Counted from the first letter of the stretch, positions 8,048-17,208 are shown. The stretch: 64,000 nt of DNA from Achromobacter ruhlandii (GCF_902859695.1 NZ_CADIJL010000012.1:114893-178892); one strand, 5' to 3'. Numbers and translations: made by a program. The notes: generated by a model from the sequence alone, not told the origin.

Positions 8048-8392
8048 CTAGGCGTTGCCCGCGGCCTGCATGGGACCCGGCCAGGGCTCGGCATCGAGCT
8101 GAAAGCGCAATTCCTGGTATTCGCCATCGACCGCCACCGAGCGCAGCAGCCCCGCGCCCAGGGCCTGCCCCAAAGCGCGGCGGCACAGGGTCTCGGGGTC
8201 ATCCGGCAGGGACTGGAACACCCCATCTGGAATGCGCAGCCGCAACAACGCCCGGGGATCGCCCTGCTCGGCAGGCCGGCCGATATGGATGTGGGCGGGA
8301 TAGCCGTGCGGGCACCAGATGCCCACGTGATACTTGCCTTCGGTGCCGGTATCGGCGACGTAGCCGGGATGATCGTATTTTGCCGTGCCCAT
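8048..8392 (-). CDS. conserved hypothetical protein
   Basis: A 114-residue soluble protein. The start at 8392 is set by a GGAGG Shine-Dalgarno sequence seven bases upstream. The middle has several histidines and a cysteine (KYHVGIWCPHGYPAHIHIG), which could bind metal, but I do not recognise the family. No signal peptide or membrane helix. The gene stands alone between the tRNA region and the terminator/repeat at 7906-8026. Confidence 0.65.
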   Translation of the reverse strand: MGTAKYDHPGYVADTGTEGKYHVGIWCPHGYPAHIHIGRPAEQGDPRALLRLRIPDGVFQSLPDDPETLCRRALGQALGAGLLRSVAVDGEYQELRFQLDAEPWPGPMQAAGNA

Positions 8393-8525
8393 GGACCCTC
8401 CTCGTGTGCGCGGCGGACGCGCGCGCTTGAGCCATGGTAGCGCAGCGCCCGGCCCCTGTGCGGCCGGCGCCCCCCGGGAAACTCCGGACTGGAACGATGG
8501 CTTGATGCAAGGCAAGCGCGGGACG

Positions 8526-8557
8526 AAAAAAAACCGCGACGAGCGTCGCGGTTTTTT
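8526..8557 (-). terminator. intrinsic terminator of the tRNA-fMet gene
   Basis: An ACCGCGAC/GTCGCGGT stem flanked by an A-run on one side and a T-run on the other. It lies 62 bases past the 3' end of the minus-strand tRNA gene. It is near-symmetrical and may work both ways. Confidence 0.8.
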
Positions 8558-8618
8558 CTGCTGGGCGGGCGGCGGGCCTGGATTGCGGACCGCGCCGGGC
8601 GCCGATGCTGCTTGAATC

Positions 8619-8695
<77 letters not shown>

Positions 8696-8708
8696 TCTGA
8701 TGTGTGAA

Positions 8709-8714
8709 TCATAC
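8709..8714 (-). promoter_or_regulatory. -10 element of the tRNA-fMet promoter
   Basis: TATGAT on the minus strand, 14 bases before the mature tRNA 5' end, in a locally AT-rich stretch. The -35 match is weak. The promoter abuts the 3' end of the DUF2917-like gene. Confidence 0.45.
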
Positions 8715-8715
8715 A

Positions 8716-9096
8716 TCATTTTGAAATGTTGTGCAGCGCACCGAGGCGATTCGGCGGATTATTTTTGCCCACAAGGCGCCGCAGGCAGCGGGCGAAGGCC
8801 AAGATCCACGCCTTTGCGCCGGGGGCTTGCAGGCAGATCAGTTGCGCCTTCCCGAGCGCCGTCACGGTCAGCGTCCCCCGCTCCGGAAGGAAGAAGCTCT
8901 CGCCCGCATGCAGGCGCGTGGGCGGCGGCAAATACGTGCCTGGCGGCAGTTCCGAGCGGTAGGCGGGCTCGGCCACCAGCACGCGGCCGCTGACGCAGAT
9001 GACCGTTGCGCCGCCCCGCAGGCGCAGCTGGCGGCTGGCGCCGGACGGGAGATCGAAACGTTGCGAATGCGGGTCGGGTGCGGGAAAAAGGGCCAT
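8716..9096 (-). CDS. DUF2917-like protein
   Basis: A 126-residue protein that reads as a small beta-rich, cupin-like fold: RQLRLRGGATVICVSGRVLVAEP, then PPGTYLPPP, then HAGESFFLPERGTLTVTALG. This pattern (glycine-rich strand, LxAGESFxLP) is characteristic of DUF2917 proteins, of unknown function. GGAG six bases before the ATG at 9096 fixes the start. The gene is divergent from the MocR regulator, a common arrangement for a target of such regulators, but that link is only an inference. Confidence 0.65.
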   Translation of the reverse strand: MALFPAPDPHSQRFDLPSGASRQLRLRGGATVICVSGRVLVAEPAYRSELPPGTYLPPPTRLHAGESFFLPERGTLTVTALGKAQLICLQAPGAKAWILAFARCLRRLVGKNNPPNRLGALHNISK

Positions 9097-9264
9097 GGTC
9101 ATCTCCAATCTGATGCCCACAGTCTGCGCCCGCCCTGCTTTGCGCAACAGCCACACAATTTGCCTTTCTGTACCGATGCAGGCTATCAGTTTTGGCACTG
9201 TTATGGTGTACTTTGCGGAAATCTGTGCCTACCTCAACCTACCCTCGGGGAGCATGATCGGCGC

Positions 9265-10704
9265 ATGGACCCGCAACCGCTATATCTACGCCTGGCGAAC
9301 CACTACCGGCGCGCCATCCAGACCGGGGTCCTGGCCCCGGCGCAGCGCATGCCGTCGGTGCGCACCCTGGTACGCACCCACCATGTCAGCCTTTCGACCG
9401 CGCTGCAGGCCTGCCGGCTGCTCGAAGACGATGGCCTGATCGAGGCCCGCCCCCGCTCAGGCTATTTCGTCCTCAAGCCGCGCCGCAACAGTATCCCGCC
9501 GGTCAACGAGCCGGACATCCGCCAGGCGCTGGGCACCGCCCAGTATGTCGGCATCCATGACCGCGTGTCGGACTTCGTGGCGAAGTGCGAAGCCCACCCC
9601 GTCAGCGCCAACTTCGCGCTGGCCGCCGCGGTGCCGCAAGCGTATCCGATGGAGGAACTCAAGCAGGCCATGATCCGCACCCTGCGGCAGTCGCCGCAAG
9701 TGCTGGTCAGCCCGGTGCCGCCGCAAGGCCATCCGCTGTTGCGCACGGTGCTGGCGCGGCGCGCCCTGGCCAACGGCATCAATGCCACGCCCGACGACGT
9801 CATCGTCACGCACGGCTGCATCGAGGCCCTCAACCTGGCGCTGCGCGCGGTGGCGCGTCCGGGCGACACCATCGCGGTCGAATCCCCCACCTACTTCGGC
9901 CTGCTGCAGATCCTGGAAAGCCTGGGCATGCGCGCGCTGGAAATCCCCACCAGTCCGCAACACGGCCTGTCCATCGAGGCACTGGACCTGGCCTTCCAGA
10001 CCCACGGCAACATCCGCGCGGTGGTGGTGGTGCCCAACTTCCAGAATCCGCTGGGCTGCGTCATGCCCGACGCCGAAAAGGCCCGCCTGGTGGCCCTGTG
10101 CGAGCGCCAGCAGGTGCCCCTGATCGAAGACGACACCTACGGCGCCCTGAACGATGACGACACGCCGCTGGCGGCAGCCAAGTCCTGGGATCCGACTGGC
10201 AATGTCATCTATTGCTCGTCGCTGCACAAGACGCTCGCGCCGGGCATGCGGCTGGGCTGGTTGCTGGGCGGGCGCTGGAAAGCGCGCATCGCCATGCTGA
10301 AGTTCGCGCAGAGCCGGCCCAACGAACCGCTGGCGCAAATGGCGGTGGCCGAATACCTCGGCTCGCGCGCGTACGACCGGCACCTGACACGGCTGCGCCG
10401 ACAACTGAAAATGCAGCGCGACCAGACCGCCGAAGTCATCGCCGCGCATTTCCCGCGCGGCACGCGCCTGAGCATGCCCACGGGCGGCATGCTGCTGTGG
10501 GTGGAGATGCCGGATGGCCGTTCCGGGCTGGAGGTATTCGAGGCCGCGCTGCGGCAGGGCATCCGCGTGGCGCCCGGCGCCATGTTCTCGAACAGCACGC
10601 GCTACAACCATTTCCTGCGCATCAGTTGCGGCCAGCGCCACACACCAGAGATCGCGCGGGCGCTGGCCACGCTGGCGCGCATCGTCGCGGAGCGCCAGCC
10701 ATGA
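9265..10704 (+). CDS. MocR-type GntR/aminotransferase transcriptional regulator
   Basis: 479 residues in two parts. Residues 1-70 form a GntR winged helix (MPSVRTLVRTHHVSLSTALQ is the recognition region). Residues about 110-470 form a class I aminotransferase fold with the PLP lysine at 322 (SSLHKTLAPGMRLGW) and SPTYFG and NFQNPLG motifs. MocR proteins are PLP-binding regulators that usually control a neighbouring gene, not free aminotransferases. The ATG at 9265 starts the winged helix; earlier in-frame codons only extend into the divergent gene. Its stop overlaps the start of the DedA gene by four bases (ATGA), so the two are translationally coupled. Confidence 0.92.
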   Translation: MDPQPLYLRLANHYRRAIQTGVLAPAQRMPSVRTLVRTHHVSLSTALQACRLLEDDGLIEARPRSGYFVLKPRRNSIPPVNEPDIRQALGTAQYVGIHDRVSDFVAKCEAHPVSANFALAAAVPQAYPMEELKQAMIRTLRQSPQVLVSPVPPQGHPLLRTVLARRALANGINATPDDVIVTHGCIEALNLALRAVARPGDTIAVESPTYFGLLQILESLGMRALEIPTSPQHGLSIEALDLAFQTHGNIRAVVVVPNFQNPLGCVMPDAEKARLVALCERQQVPLIEDDTYGALNDDDTPLAAAKSWDPTGNVIYCSSLHKTLAPGMRLGWLLGGRWKARIAMLKFAQSRPNEPLAQMAVAEYLGSRAYDRHLTRLRRQLKMQRDQTAEVIAAHFPRGTRLSMPTGGMLLWVEMPDGRSGLEVFEAALRQGIRVAPGAMFSNSTRYNHFLRISCGQRHTPEIARALATLARIVAERQP

Positions 10705-11264
10705 ACCCGCAGCTGCACCAGTTCATCGTCGACTACGGCCTGTGGGCCGTGCTGGGCGGCACGCTGCTCGAAGGCGAAAGCGTGGTGGTGCTGGCGGGAT
10801 TCCTGTCGCACCAACGCCTGCTGCATCTGCCTTATGTAATGCTGTGCGCGTTCGCCGGTTCGTTCATCGCCGACCAGGGCCTGTTCTACCTGGGCCGGCG
10901 CTACCGCGAACACCGCTACGTCCAGCGGATCCGCGCCCAGCCGGCGTTCGGCAAGGCATTGGCGGCGATCGACCGCTATCCGCACGGATTCATCCTGGCG
11001 CTACGCTTCCTGTATGGCCTGCGCACGGTGGGGCCGGTGGCGCTGGGCGTATCGCAGGTTTCGCCCATGCGCTTCCTGGCGCTCAACGCCATCGCCGCGG
11101 CCATCTGGGCGGTGTGTTTCAGCCTGGTGGGCTATCTGTTCGGACAGACCATCGAGTCCCTGCTCGGCCGCCTTCACGGCGTGGAAACGAAGCTGGCGGT
11201 GGCCGTAGCGATCGGCCTGGCGGTCTGGCTGGCCTATTGGCTGTATGCGCGGCGGCGTCGCTGA
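10701..11264 (+). CDS. DedA family inner-membrane protein
   Basis: A 187-residue DedA/SNARE-associated membrane protein. It has the family core ADQGLFYLGRRYREHRYVQR followed by YPHGFILALRFLYGLRTVGPVALG (the F.R(F/Y)..G.R...P motif) and two C-terminal helices. DedA proteins are inner-membrane flippases/transporters linked to undecaprenyl-phosphate or phospholipid recycling and to membrane stress resistance. The ATG at 10701 overlaps the MocR stop. Coupling of a DedA gene to a MocR regulator is noteworthy, but its meaning is not shown. Confidence 0.9.
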   Translation: MNPQLHQFIVDYGLWAVLGGTLLEGESVVVLAGFLSHQRLLHLPYVMLCAFAGSFIADQGLFYLGRRYREHRYVQRIRAQPAFGKALAAIDRYPHGFILALRFLYGLRTVGPVALGVSQVSPMRFLALNAIAAAIWAVCFSLVGYLFGQTIESLLGRLHGVETKLAVAVAIGLAVWLAYWLYARRRR

Positions 11265-11278
11265 CGCGACGACTTGCG

Positions 11279-11551
11279 TCAGAACACCAGCTTGCCGCTG
11301 GCCCGCAGCACGTGGCGGCGGCGGGCCGCGCGATACAGCCGGCCGATGAAGGGCAGCAGGGCCAGCCGCCGCAGGACGGGGTGGCGCTGGTCGAAGTCGT
11401 GCCAGGCCTTGAAGCCATGGCCCAGGCGTTCCCAGCTCTGGCGCGCCTCGGGAGAAAGTTTGCCGGGGTCGAAGGCCGCCAGCTTTGCCGCTTCCGAAAC
11501 GCGGGCCACCAGGCCACGGTTCCGGTTTTCCAATGGATACTGATTCCGCAT
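11279..11551 (-). CDS. hypothetical protein
   Basis: A 90-residue basic protein, helical, with a moderately hydrophobic stretch near residues 60-75 (VLRRLALLPFIGRLYRAA) that could associate with the membrane. ATG at 11551. No recognised family. It is convergent with the DedA gene, 14 bases between stops, and no clear terminator is visible between them. Confidence 0.55.
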   Translation of the reverse strand: MRNQYPLENRNRGLVARVSEAAKLAAFDPGKLSPEARQSWERLGHGFKAWHDFDQRHPVLRRLALLPFIGRLYRAARRRHVLRASGKLVF

Positions 11552-11645
11552 GGGGCGGCATATTACCCGGCTTGCGTGACCTCTGCCGCTTCCCGTCGCG
11601 GGGGCGGCCAGGCGCGGTTTTGGGGCTGCCTTTGAGCGCGCTTTG

Positions 11646-11723
11646 CAAGCCATTGTAAATAAAGGAAAAAGGCTTTCTATGCCCGCGCTATCCCAAGGCT
11701 TGTCCACAGAAGTTGTGGGTAAC
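11646..11723 (+). repeat. 78-bp dispersed element, copy 2, with two convergent DnaA-box-like 9-mers
   Basis: Same orientation, length and internal spacing as copy 1: CAAGCC is followed exactly 42 bases later by CTATCCC. The 36-base block 11688-11723 differs from copy 1 only in the four-base centre. TTGTCCACA lies at 11700-11708 and the inverted TTACCCACA at 11714-11722. It lies 18 bases past the stop of the minus-strand gene at 11742. Confidence 0.75.
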
Positions 11724-11741
11724 TCCGGGCGTCACCCGCGC

Positions 11742-11987
11742 CTACTTCAGTGCCGCCACGATCTGGTCGCGCACGCTTTCGAAGCCCGCCACGTATTGCG
11801 GGTTCTCGGAACGGGCGAGCAGGCTGGAGTAGTTCTGTTCCAGCTGCGCCTCGATGGCTTCGCGCAGGCCCGGCGAGGCCTTGGCCAGATGCAGCATCGT
11901 CAGCAGCGCCGAATTGAGCGCGTCGATACGGCCGCCCTGGTGCGAGATGGTGTGCACGATGACGGCGATTTGTTCCTGGGTGTCCAT
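11742..11987 (-). CDS. hypothetical protein
   Basis: An 81-residue helical protein without cysteines, signal peptide or membrane helix. An AGGAGG ribosome-binding site lies six bases upstream of the ATG at 11987, which makes it a convincing gene. No family recognised. The gene is monocistronic, and the 78-bp repeat element lies directly behind it. Confidence 0.7.
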   Translation of the reverse strand: MDTQEQIAVIVHTISHQGGRIDALNSALLTMLHLAKASPGLREAIEAQLEQNYSSLLARSENPQYVAGFESVRDQIVAALK

Positions 11988-12124
11988 GGGTATGCCTCCT
12001 GGCGATAAAGTCGGCGCAAATCCTAGCACGGGCACGACGGGCCGCTGGGCAAGACCAGGCGCGCGCGCTAGCATGACGCGTAGCGCGGCGCGCCGACGGC
12101 GCGTGGCGCAACTGGAGCGCGCCC

Positions 12125-12730
12125 ATGAAGACGATCGACAATTATGTGCCTCCCGACGCGGCCTCGCTGCGGCGCCTGCAGGAGCGGCTGGGCTACAGCG
12201 ATGCGCAGATGGCCGAACTGGCCGGGCTGGACGAGGCGGTGTCCTGGTCCAGCTACATTGGCGGCCCGGAACCCCGCGCGCTCGGACGCCAGCGCCTCTT
12301 GGCCATGGCGGCCCGCCTGACCCTGGACGAACCGGCCTGGCAGGGCGTGCTGGCGGCCATGCGCGAGGCCGGCGCGCGCTTCGACTATGGCGCGCCCGAC
12401 GCCGCCGCCCCGGCGCCCTCCCCGATCCCGGCGCCGGAGCAGGAAACCAAATTCGGCATGCTGCTGGTCAGCGACCGCGGCGCGTTCCACGAAATGGAGC
12501 AACTGCGCGAGTTCGCCCACCACGTGCATGAATCCGGCGCCAGCGACCTGGTGCGCACGGCGCGCTACGACAGCGGCGCCGACCTGTGCCGCTTCACGTT
12601 GGCGCCGCCACGCCCGGAAGACGCCGCGCGCCGCGACCGGGTCTTCGACGCGGCGTCGAAAACCATCACCCGCTTCGCCTTCGATGGCCGCGTCTATCGC
12701 GACGGCCTGCCGCCCGAATCCGACGGTTGA
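12125..12730 (+). CDS. hypothetical protein with helix-turn-helix-like N-terminus
   Basis: 201 residues. Residues about 12-60 (LRRLQERLGYSDAQMAELAGL, then WSSYIGG, then a third helix) read like a Cro/XRE-type fold, though the recognition helix is not canonical. A proline-alanine linker follows near 90-105, then an alpha/beta C-terminal domain. Possibly a regulator or a DNA-associated protein; the call rests on pattern only. It is divergent from the 81-residue gene and is followed 45 bases later by the Lrp-family gene. Confidence 0.6.
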   Translation: MKTIDNYVPPDAASLRRLQERLGYSDAQMAELAGLDEAVSWSSYIGGPEPRALGRQRLLAMAARLTLDEPAWQGVLAAMREAGARFDYGAPDAAAPAPSPIPAPEQETKFGMLLVSDRGAFHEMEQLREFAHHVHESGASDLVRTARYDSGADLCRFTLAPPRPEDAARRDRVFDAASKTITRFAFDGRVYRDGLPPESDG

Positions 12731-12775
12731 CGCGCCGATTGACGCGCGCCGCGTCGCCCCTGTATGGTCGGGCGC

Positions 12776-13234
12776 ATGAACGAACGCCTAGACGCCATTG
12801 ACCGGCAACTGCTCAGCCTGCTGCAGGCCAACGCCCGCGAACCCGCCGCCATTCTGGCCCGCAAGCTCGGGCTGGCGCGCACCACCGTGGTGGCGCGCAT
12901 CGCCCGGCTGGAACGCGAAAGCATCGTGGCCGGCTACGGCGTGCGCCTGGGACGCCTGCTGGAAGAGGCCGCGGTGCGCGCCTATTGCTTCATCAGCGTG
13001 CTGCCGAAGACGCCGGCGGCGGTGATCCGCGAATTGGAAAAGATGCCCGAAGTCGAAGAGGTCTCGTCGGTCAGCGGCCCCTATGACTACCTGATCTTCC
13101 TGCGCTGCGAAACCCATGAGCAACTGGACGCATTGCTCGACCGCATCGGCCTGATCGATGGCGTCAAGCAGACGCAGACCTCCATCGTGCTCAGCCGCAA
13201 GGTCGACCGCCGCAGAGCCGTCGGCGCGCCCTGA
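12776..13234 (+). CDS. Lrp/AsnC family transcriptional regulator
   Basis: 152 residues. The N-terminal winged HTH begins LDAIDRQLLSLLQANAREPAA and has the recognition helix LARTTVVARIARLE. A C-terminal RAM ligand-binding domain follows (AYCFISVLPKTPAAVIREL, VSSVSGPYDYLIFLRC, then VKQTQTSIVLSRKVD). These proteins respond to amino acids and form octamers or higher assemblies. The ATG at 12776 gives the usual MNERLDAID-like start; the codon at 12764 adds four residues only. No clear target gene is adjacent. Confidence 0.93.
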   Translation: MNERLDAIDRQLLSLLQANAREPAAILARKLGLARTTVVARIARLERESIVAGYGVRLGRLLEEAAVRAYCFISVLPKTPAAVIRELEKMPEVEEVSSVSGPYDYLIFLRCETHEQLDALLDRIGLIDGVKQTQTSIVLSRKVDRRRAVGAP

Positions 13235-13339
13235 CCCTGCCGCCGCCCTCGGCCTGGCCGCCCTCCCGATGCCGTGACGCGCGCCCGATGCGGGCGGCAT
13301 AATGTTGTAATGTGATTTGTCGCCTTCTACGGATCCACC

Positions 13340-13648
13340 ATGCTCGCTCGCCTTGCCCTCGCCTCCGCCTTGCTCGCCATCCTGGCCGCCTGCTCCAGCA
13401 TGAGCGAAGTGACGCCTACCGGCAAGAATTCCTACAGCGTCACGTACAGCTCGGGCACGCAGCTGCTGACCTGGGTCGAAATCAAGAACCAGGCACTGCA
13501 GCGCGCCGATCAGTACTGCCAGTCGATCGGCCGCAAGCTGCAAAAGCCCACGGTCACCTCCAACCATGCCACGGGCCTGGGCTCCAAGCGCGCCACCGTC
13601 ACGTTCGAGTGCGGCGAGATCGAACCGCCGAAGAACACCAGGCAGTAA
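13340..13648 (+). CDS. putative lipoprotein
   Basis: A 102-residue protein with a signal peptide and lipobox LAAC (cysteine 18). The mature part has two cysteines (DQYCQSIG, FECGEIE), positioned as in small periplasmic beta-strand domains in which a disulfide is common. Function unknown. The stop lies 14 bases before the GTG start of the PdxA-type gene, so they are probably co-transcribed; this may be chance, as the products have no evident link. Confidence 0.75.
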   Translation: MLARLALASALLAILAACSSMSEVTPTGKNSYSVTYSSGTQLLTWVEIKNQALQRADQYCQSIGRKLQKPTVTSNHATGLGSKRATVTFECGEIEPPKNTRQ

Positions 13649-13662
13649 ACCGGGAACCTATC

Positions 13663-14643
13663 GTGAACACCCCTGCGCCCGTGGGCATCACCATGGGGGA
13701 TGCCGCCGGCATTGGCCCCGAAATCGTCGTCAAGGCCTGCGCCCAGGGCCTGAATGCCCCTTGCGTGGTGTATGGCGATGCGGGCGCGTTGCGGCGCGCC
13801 GCGGCCGCGCTGGGCGCGCGCCTGGAGATCCGCGAGATCGCCAACGTCGGCCAGGCCAGCGGCGATGCCGGCCGTATCGAGGTGGTGGCCTGTGGTCCCG
13901 CCCTGCCGCCCGACCTGCCCCACGGCAAGGTCAGCGCGGCCGCCGGACGCGCCGCCTACGACTACGTCTGCGCCGCCATCGACGACGCCCAGGCCGGCCG
14001 CATCCGCGCCATCGTCACGGCGCCGCTGAACAAGCAGTCGATGCACGAGGCCGGCATCGACTACCCCGGCCACACCGAGATCCTGGCGGAACGCTCGGGC
14101 ACCGACGACTTCGCCATGATGCTCGCCAACGACGAACTGCGCGTGCTGCTGGTGACCATTCACGTCGCGCTGGCGGACGTCATGGCGCGCATCACGCCGG
14201 AGGCCGAACTGACCGCCATGCGCCTGGCCGACCGCGCCTGCCGCCAGATGGGGATCGCCCGGCCGCGCGTCGCGGTGGCCGGCCTGAACCCGCATGCCGG
14301 CGAAGGCGGCAAGTTCGGCCGCGAGGACCTCGACATCATCGCGCCGGCCATCCGTCAGGCACGCGACGAAGGCATCGATGCCAGCGGTCCGTGGCCCGGC
14401 GACACAGTCTTCATGCGGGCCCGCCGCGGCGAGTTCGACATCGTGGTGGCCCAATACCACGACCAGGGCCTGATCCCGGTGAAGTACCTAGGCGTGGACC
14501 ACGGCGTCAACGTCACCGTCGGCCTGCCGTTCGTGCGCACCAGCGTCGACCACGGCACCGCCTTCGACATCGCCGGCAAGGGCGTGGCCGACCCGGCCTC
14601 GCTGATCGCCGCCTTCGACCTGGCCCTGGCCATGACGCCCTGA
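13663..14643 (+). CDS. pdxA: 4-hydroxythreonine-4-phosphate dehydrogenase family protein (PdxA type)
   Basis: 326 residues with all PdxA landmarks: GITMGDAAGIGPEI at the start, VTAPLNK, YPGHTEIL, LNPHAGEGG, YHDQGLIPVK and TSVDHGTAFDIAGKG. PdxA makes 3-amino-1-hydroxyacetone phosphate for PLP synthesis with NAD+ and a divalent metal. Paralogues (PdxA2) act on other four-carbon acid phosphates, so the exact substrate is not settled without the genome's other copies. Translation starts at a GTG (13663), 14 bases after the lipoprotein stop; no ATG fits. It has GDAAG where most members have GDPAG. Confidence 0.88.
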   Translation: MNTPAPVGITMGDAAGIGPEIVVKACAQGLNAPCVVYGDAGALRRAAAALGARLEIREIANVGQASGDAGRIEVVACGPALPPDLPHGKVSAAAGRAAYDYVCAAIDDAQAGRIRAIVTAPLNKQSMHEAGIDYPGHTEILAERSGTDDFAMMLANDELRVLLVTIHVALADVMARITPEAELTAMRLADRACRQMGIARPRVAVAGLNPHAGEGGKFGREDLDIIAPAIRQARDEGIDASGPWPGDTVFMRARRGEFDIVVAQYHDQGLIPVKYLGVDHGVNVTVGLPFVRTSVDHGTAFDIAGKGVADPASLIAAFDLALAMTP

Positions 14644-14776
14644 TCCCCCGGCGGGGCCGGCAGGCGGACACCCGCCACGGCCCGCCGGCGGGCCGCATGC
14701 GCCCGGGGTCTACAATACGCCCCGATTCCGGCGCCCTGGCGCGCCGCCGCTTTCCGTCATTGCCCCTACCCCCTTC

Positions 14777-15754
14777 ATGTCACGCCTCGTCCGTCTCCTG
14801 CCCGACCGCTTCACCCTCTACCTGATCTGCACCGTCATCATCGCCAGCATCGTGCCCGCCCATGGCCAGGGCGTGGTGGTGTTCGGCTGGATCACCAACA
14901 TTGCCGTGGGCCTGCTGTTCTTCCTGCATGGCGCCCGCCTGTCGCGCGAGGCCATCATCGCCGGCCTGACGCACTGGAAGCTGCACCTCACGATCTTCTC
15001 GGCCACCTTCCTGATGTTCCCGCTGCTGGGCCTGGCGCTCAAGCCGGTGCTGGAGCCGCTGGTCACGCCCGAGCTCTACCTCGGCATCCTGTTCCTGTGC
15101 TGCCTGCCGGCCACGGTGCAGTCGGCCATCGCCTTCACCTCGATGGCGCGCGGCAACGTGCCGGCGGCGGTCTGCAGCGCCTCGGCCTCGAGCCTGCTGG
15201 GCATTTTCCTGACGCCGCTGCTGGTTGGCACGGTCGTCGCCAACGCCGGCAGCGCGCCGATTTCGTTCGACGCGGTCGGCAAGATCATGCTGCAGTTGCT
15301 GTTGCCGTTCGTGCTGGGTCAGTTCGCGCGTCGCTGGATCGGCGCCTGGGTGCACAAGCGCAAGGCGATGCTGAAATTCGTCGACCAGGGTTCGATCCTG
15401 CTGGTGGTCTACACCGCGTTCTCGGAAGCCATCAACGAGGGCCTGTGGCGCTCCACGCCGATCCCGGCGCTGCTGGGCCTGGTGGCGTGCTGCGCCGTCA
15501 TCCTGGCGCTGGCGCTGGGCCTGTCGGCGCTGGCCGGCAGGATGTTCGGCTTCAACCTGCCCGACCGCATCACGCTGCTGTTCTGCGGCTCCAAGAAGAG
15601 CCTGGCCAGCGGCATTCCGATGGCCCAGGTGCTGTTCGCGGGCCACGCGGTGGGCGCCATCGTGCTGCCGCTGATGCTGTTCCACCAGATCCAGCTGATG
15701 GTCTGCGGCGTGCTGGCCGCGCGCTACGGCAAGCGGCCCGAAACGGAAGAATGA
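14777..15754 (+). CDS. bile acid:sodium symporter family transporter (SLC10A7/YfeH-like)
   Basis: A 325-residue inner-membrane protein with about ten hydrophobic helices. Family marks include FFLHGARLS after the second helix and LLFCGSKKSLASGIPMA near the C-terminus, where SLC10A7-like proteins have their conserved core. Bacterial members transport organic anions with sodium; the substrate here is unknown. The gene follows pdxA at a 133-bp distance with a possible promoter of its own and is closed by a strong terminator at 15773-15805. Confidence 0.88.
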   Translation: MSRLVRLLPDRFTLYLICTVIIASIVPAHGQGVVVFGWITNIAVGLLFFLHGARLSREAIIAGLTHWKLHLTIFSATFLMFPLLGLALKPVLEPLVTPELYLGILFLCCLPATVQSAIAFTSMARGNVPAAVCSASASSLLGIFLTPLLVGTVVANAGSAPISFDAVGKIMLQLLLPFVLGQFARRWIGAWVHKRKAMLKFVDQGSILLVVYTAFSEAINEGLWRSTPIPALLGLVACCAVILALALGLSALAGRMFGFNLPDRITLLFCGSKKSLASGIPMAQVLFAGHAVGAIVLPLMLFHQIQLMVCGVLAARYGKRPETEE

Positions 15755-15772
15755 TTCCGCCACGCCAGCATG

Positions 15773-15805
15773 AAAAAGCCGCGCCCTCGGGCGCGGCTTT
15801 TTTTT
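15773..15805. terminator. bidirectional intrinsic terminator
   Basis: A 9-bp GC stem with A5 before and T9 after it lies between the convergent symporter and dnaB genes. It can serve both. Confidence 0.9.
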
Positions 15806-15825
15806 GGCAGGGCGGTTGCGCACGC

Positions 15826-17208
15826 TCAATACATGTCGCGCGGCTGCGCGCCGGAGAAGTTCAGGAAGCGCGTGCTCGAACCCTGGAAGGTCAGGCGCAC
15901 CGTGCCGATGGGGCCGTTACGCTGCTTGCCAATGATGATCTCGGCGGTGCCCTTGTCCGGCGAATCCGGGTTGTAGACCTCGTCGCGGTAGATGAACAGG
16001 ATCACGTCGGCATCCTGTTCAATGGCGCCCGACTCGCGCAGGTCGCTCATCACGGGACGCTTGTTGGGACGCTGCTCCAGGCTGCGGTTCAGCTGCGACA
16101 GCGCGATCAGCGGACAGTTCAGCTCCTTGGCCAGGCCCTTGAGCGAACGGCTGATTTCCGACACTTCGGTGGCGCGGTTCTCGCCCGAACCGTTGCCGGA
16201 CATCAGCTGCAGGTAGTCGATGATGATCAGGCCGAGCTGGCCACACTGGCGCGCAAGGCGCCGGGCGCGGGCGCGCACTTCCATCGGGCTAAGCGCGGGC
16301 GATTCATCGATGTAGACCTGCGCGTCCTGCATCAGTTGCACCGCGTGGGTCACGCGCGGCCAGTCTTCGGCGATCAGCTTGCCGGTCCGCATGCGGTGCT
16401 GGTCGAGCAGGCCGACCGAACCCAGCATACGCATGGCCAGCTGCACCGCGCCCATTTCCATCGAGAACACCGCCACCGGCAGGCCCTCTTCGATGGCGAC
16501 GTGTTCGCCAATGTTCATCGAGAACGAGGTCTTGCCCATGGACGGGCGGCCGGCCACGATGATCAGGTCGCCGCCCTGCATGCCCGAGGTCATCTTGTCG
16601 AGATCGGTGAAGCCGGTGGGCACGCCGGTCACATCGGAAGTGCTTTCGCGGTGGTAGAGCTCGTCGATGCGTTCCACCACCTGCGTCAGCAGCGGCTGGA
16701 TTTCCTGGAAGCCGGCGGCGCCGCGCGCGCCTTCCTGGGCGATCTGGAACACCTTGGACTCGGCCTCGTCCAGCAGTTGGCGCGCTTCCTTGCCCTGCGG
16801 GTTCATGGCGGCCGAGGAAATCTCGTCGGCGATCGACACCAGCTTGCGCAGCATGGCGCGCTCGCGCACGATCTCGCCATAGCGGCGGATGTTCGCGGCG
16901 GACGGCGTGTTGTGCGCCAGCGCGTTCAGATACGCCAGGCCGCCAGCGTCTTCGGCCTTGCCGGCGCTGACCAGCGATTCGTGCACGGTGATGACGTCGG
17001 CCGGCCGCGCCAGACCGATGAGCCGGGCGATGTGGTGCCAGATGAGCCGGTGGTCGTGGCGGTAGAAGTCTTCCTCGACCAGCACGTCGGCGATACGGTC
17101 CCAGGCTGCGTTGTCCAGCAGCAGGCCGCCCAGCACCGACTGCTCCGCCTCAATGGAATGGGGAGGAACGCGCAGGTATTCGAGCTGGGAATCGGCAGGT
17201 GTGTTCAT
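15826..17208 (-). CDS. dnaB: replicative DNA helicase DnaB
   Basis: 460 residues. The N-terminal helical domain begins PPHSIEAEQSVLGGLLLDN and the RecA-like core carries Walker A GRPSMGKTSF, Walker B LIIIDYLQLM and C-terminal LSQLNRSLEQR and DLRESGAIEQDAD motifs. DnaB is the hexameric 5'-3' helicase at the replication fork. The length is normal and no intein is present. The ATG at 17208 overlaps the stop of the upstream kinase-like gene (ATGA), so translation is coupled. It is separated from rplI by about 1 kb, unlike the tighter rplI-dnaB order of many bacteria. Confidence 0.98.
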   Translation of the reverse strand: MNTPADSQLEYLRVPPHSIEAEQSVLGGLLLDNAAWDRIADVLVEEDFYRHDHRLIWHHIARLIGLARPADVITVHESLVSAGKAEDAGGLAYLNALAHNTPSAANIRRYGEIVRERAMLRKLVSIADEISSAAMNPQGKEARQLLDEAESKVFQIAQEGARGAAGFQEIQPLLTQVVERIDELYHRESTSDVTGVPTGFTDLDKMTSGMQGGDLIIVAGRPSMGKTSFSMNIGEHVAIEEGLPVAVFSMEMGAVQLAMRMLGSVGLLDQHRMRTGKLIAEDWPRVTHAVQLMQDAQVYIDESPALSPMEVRARARRLARQCGQLGLIIIDYLQLMSGNGSGENRATEVSEISRSLKGLAKELNCPLIALSQLNRSLEQRPNKRPVMSDLRESGAIEQDADVILFIYRDEVYNPDSPDKGTAEIIIGKQRNGPIGTVRLTFQGSSTRFLNFSGAQPRDMY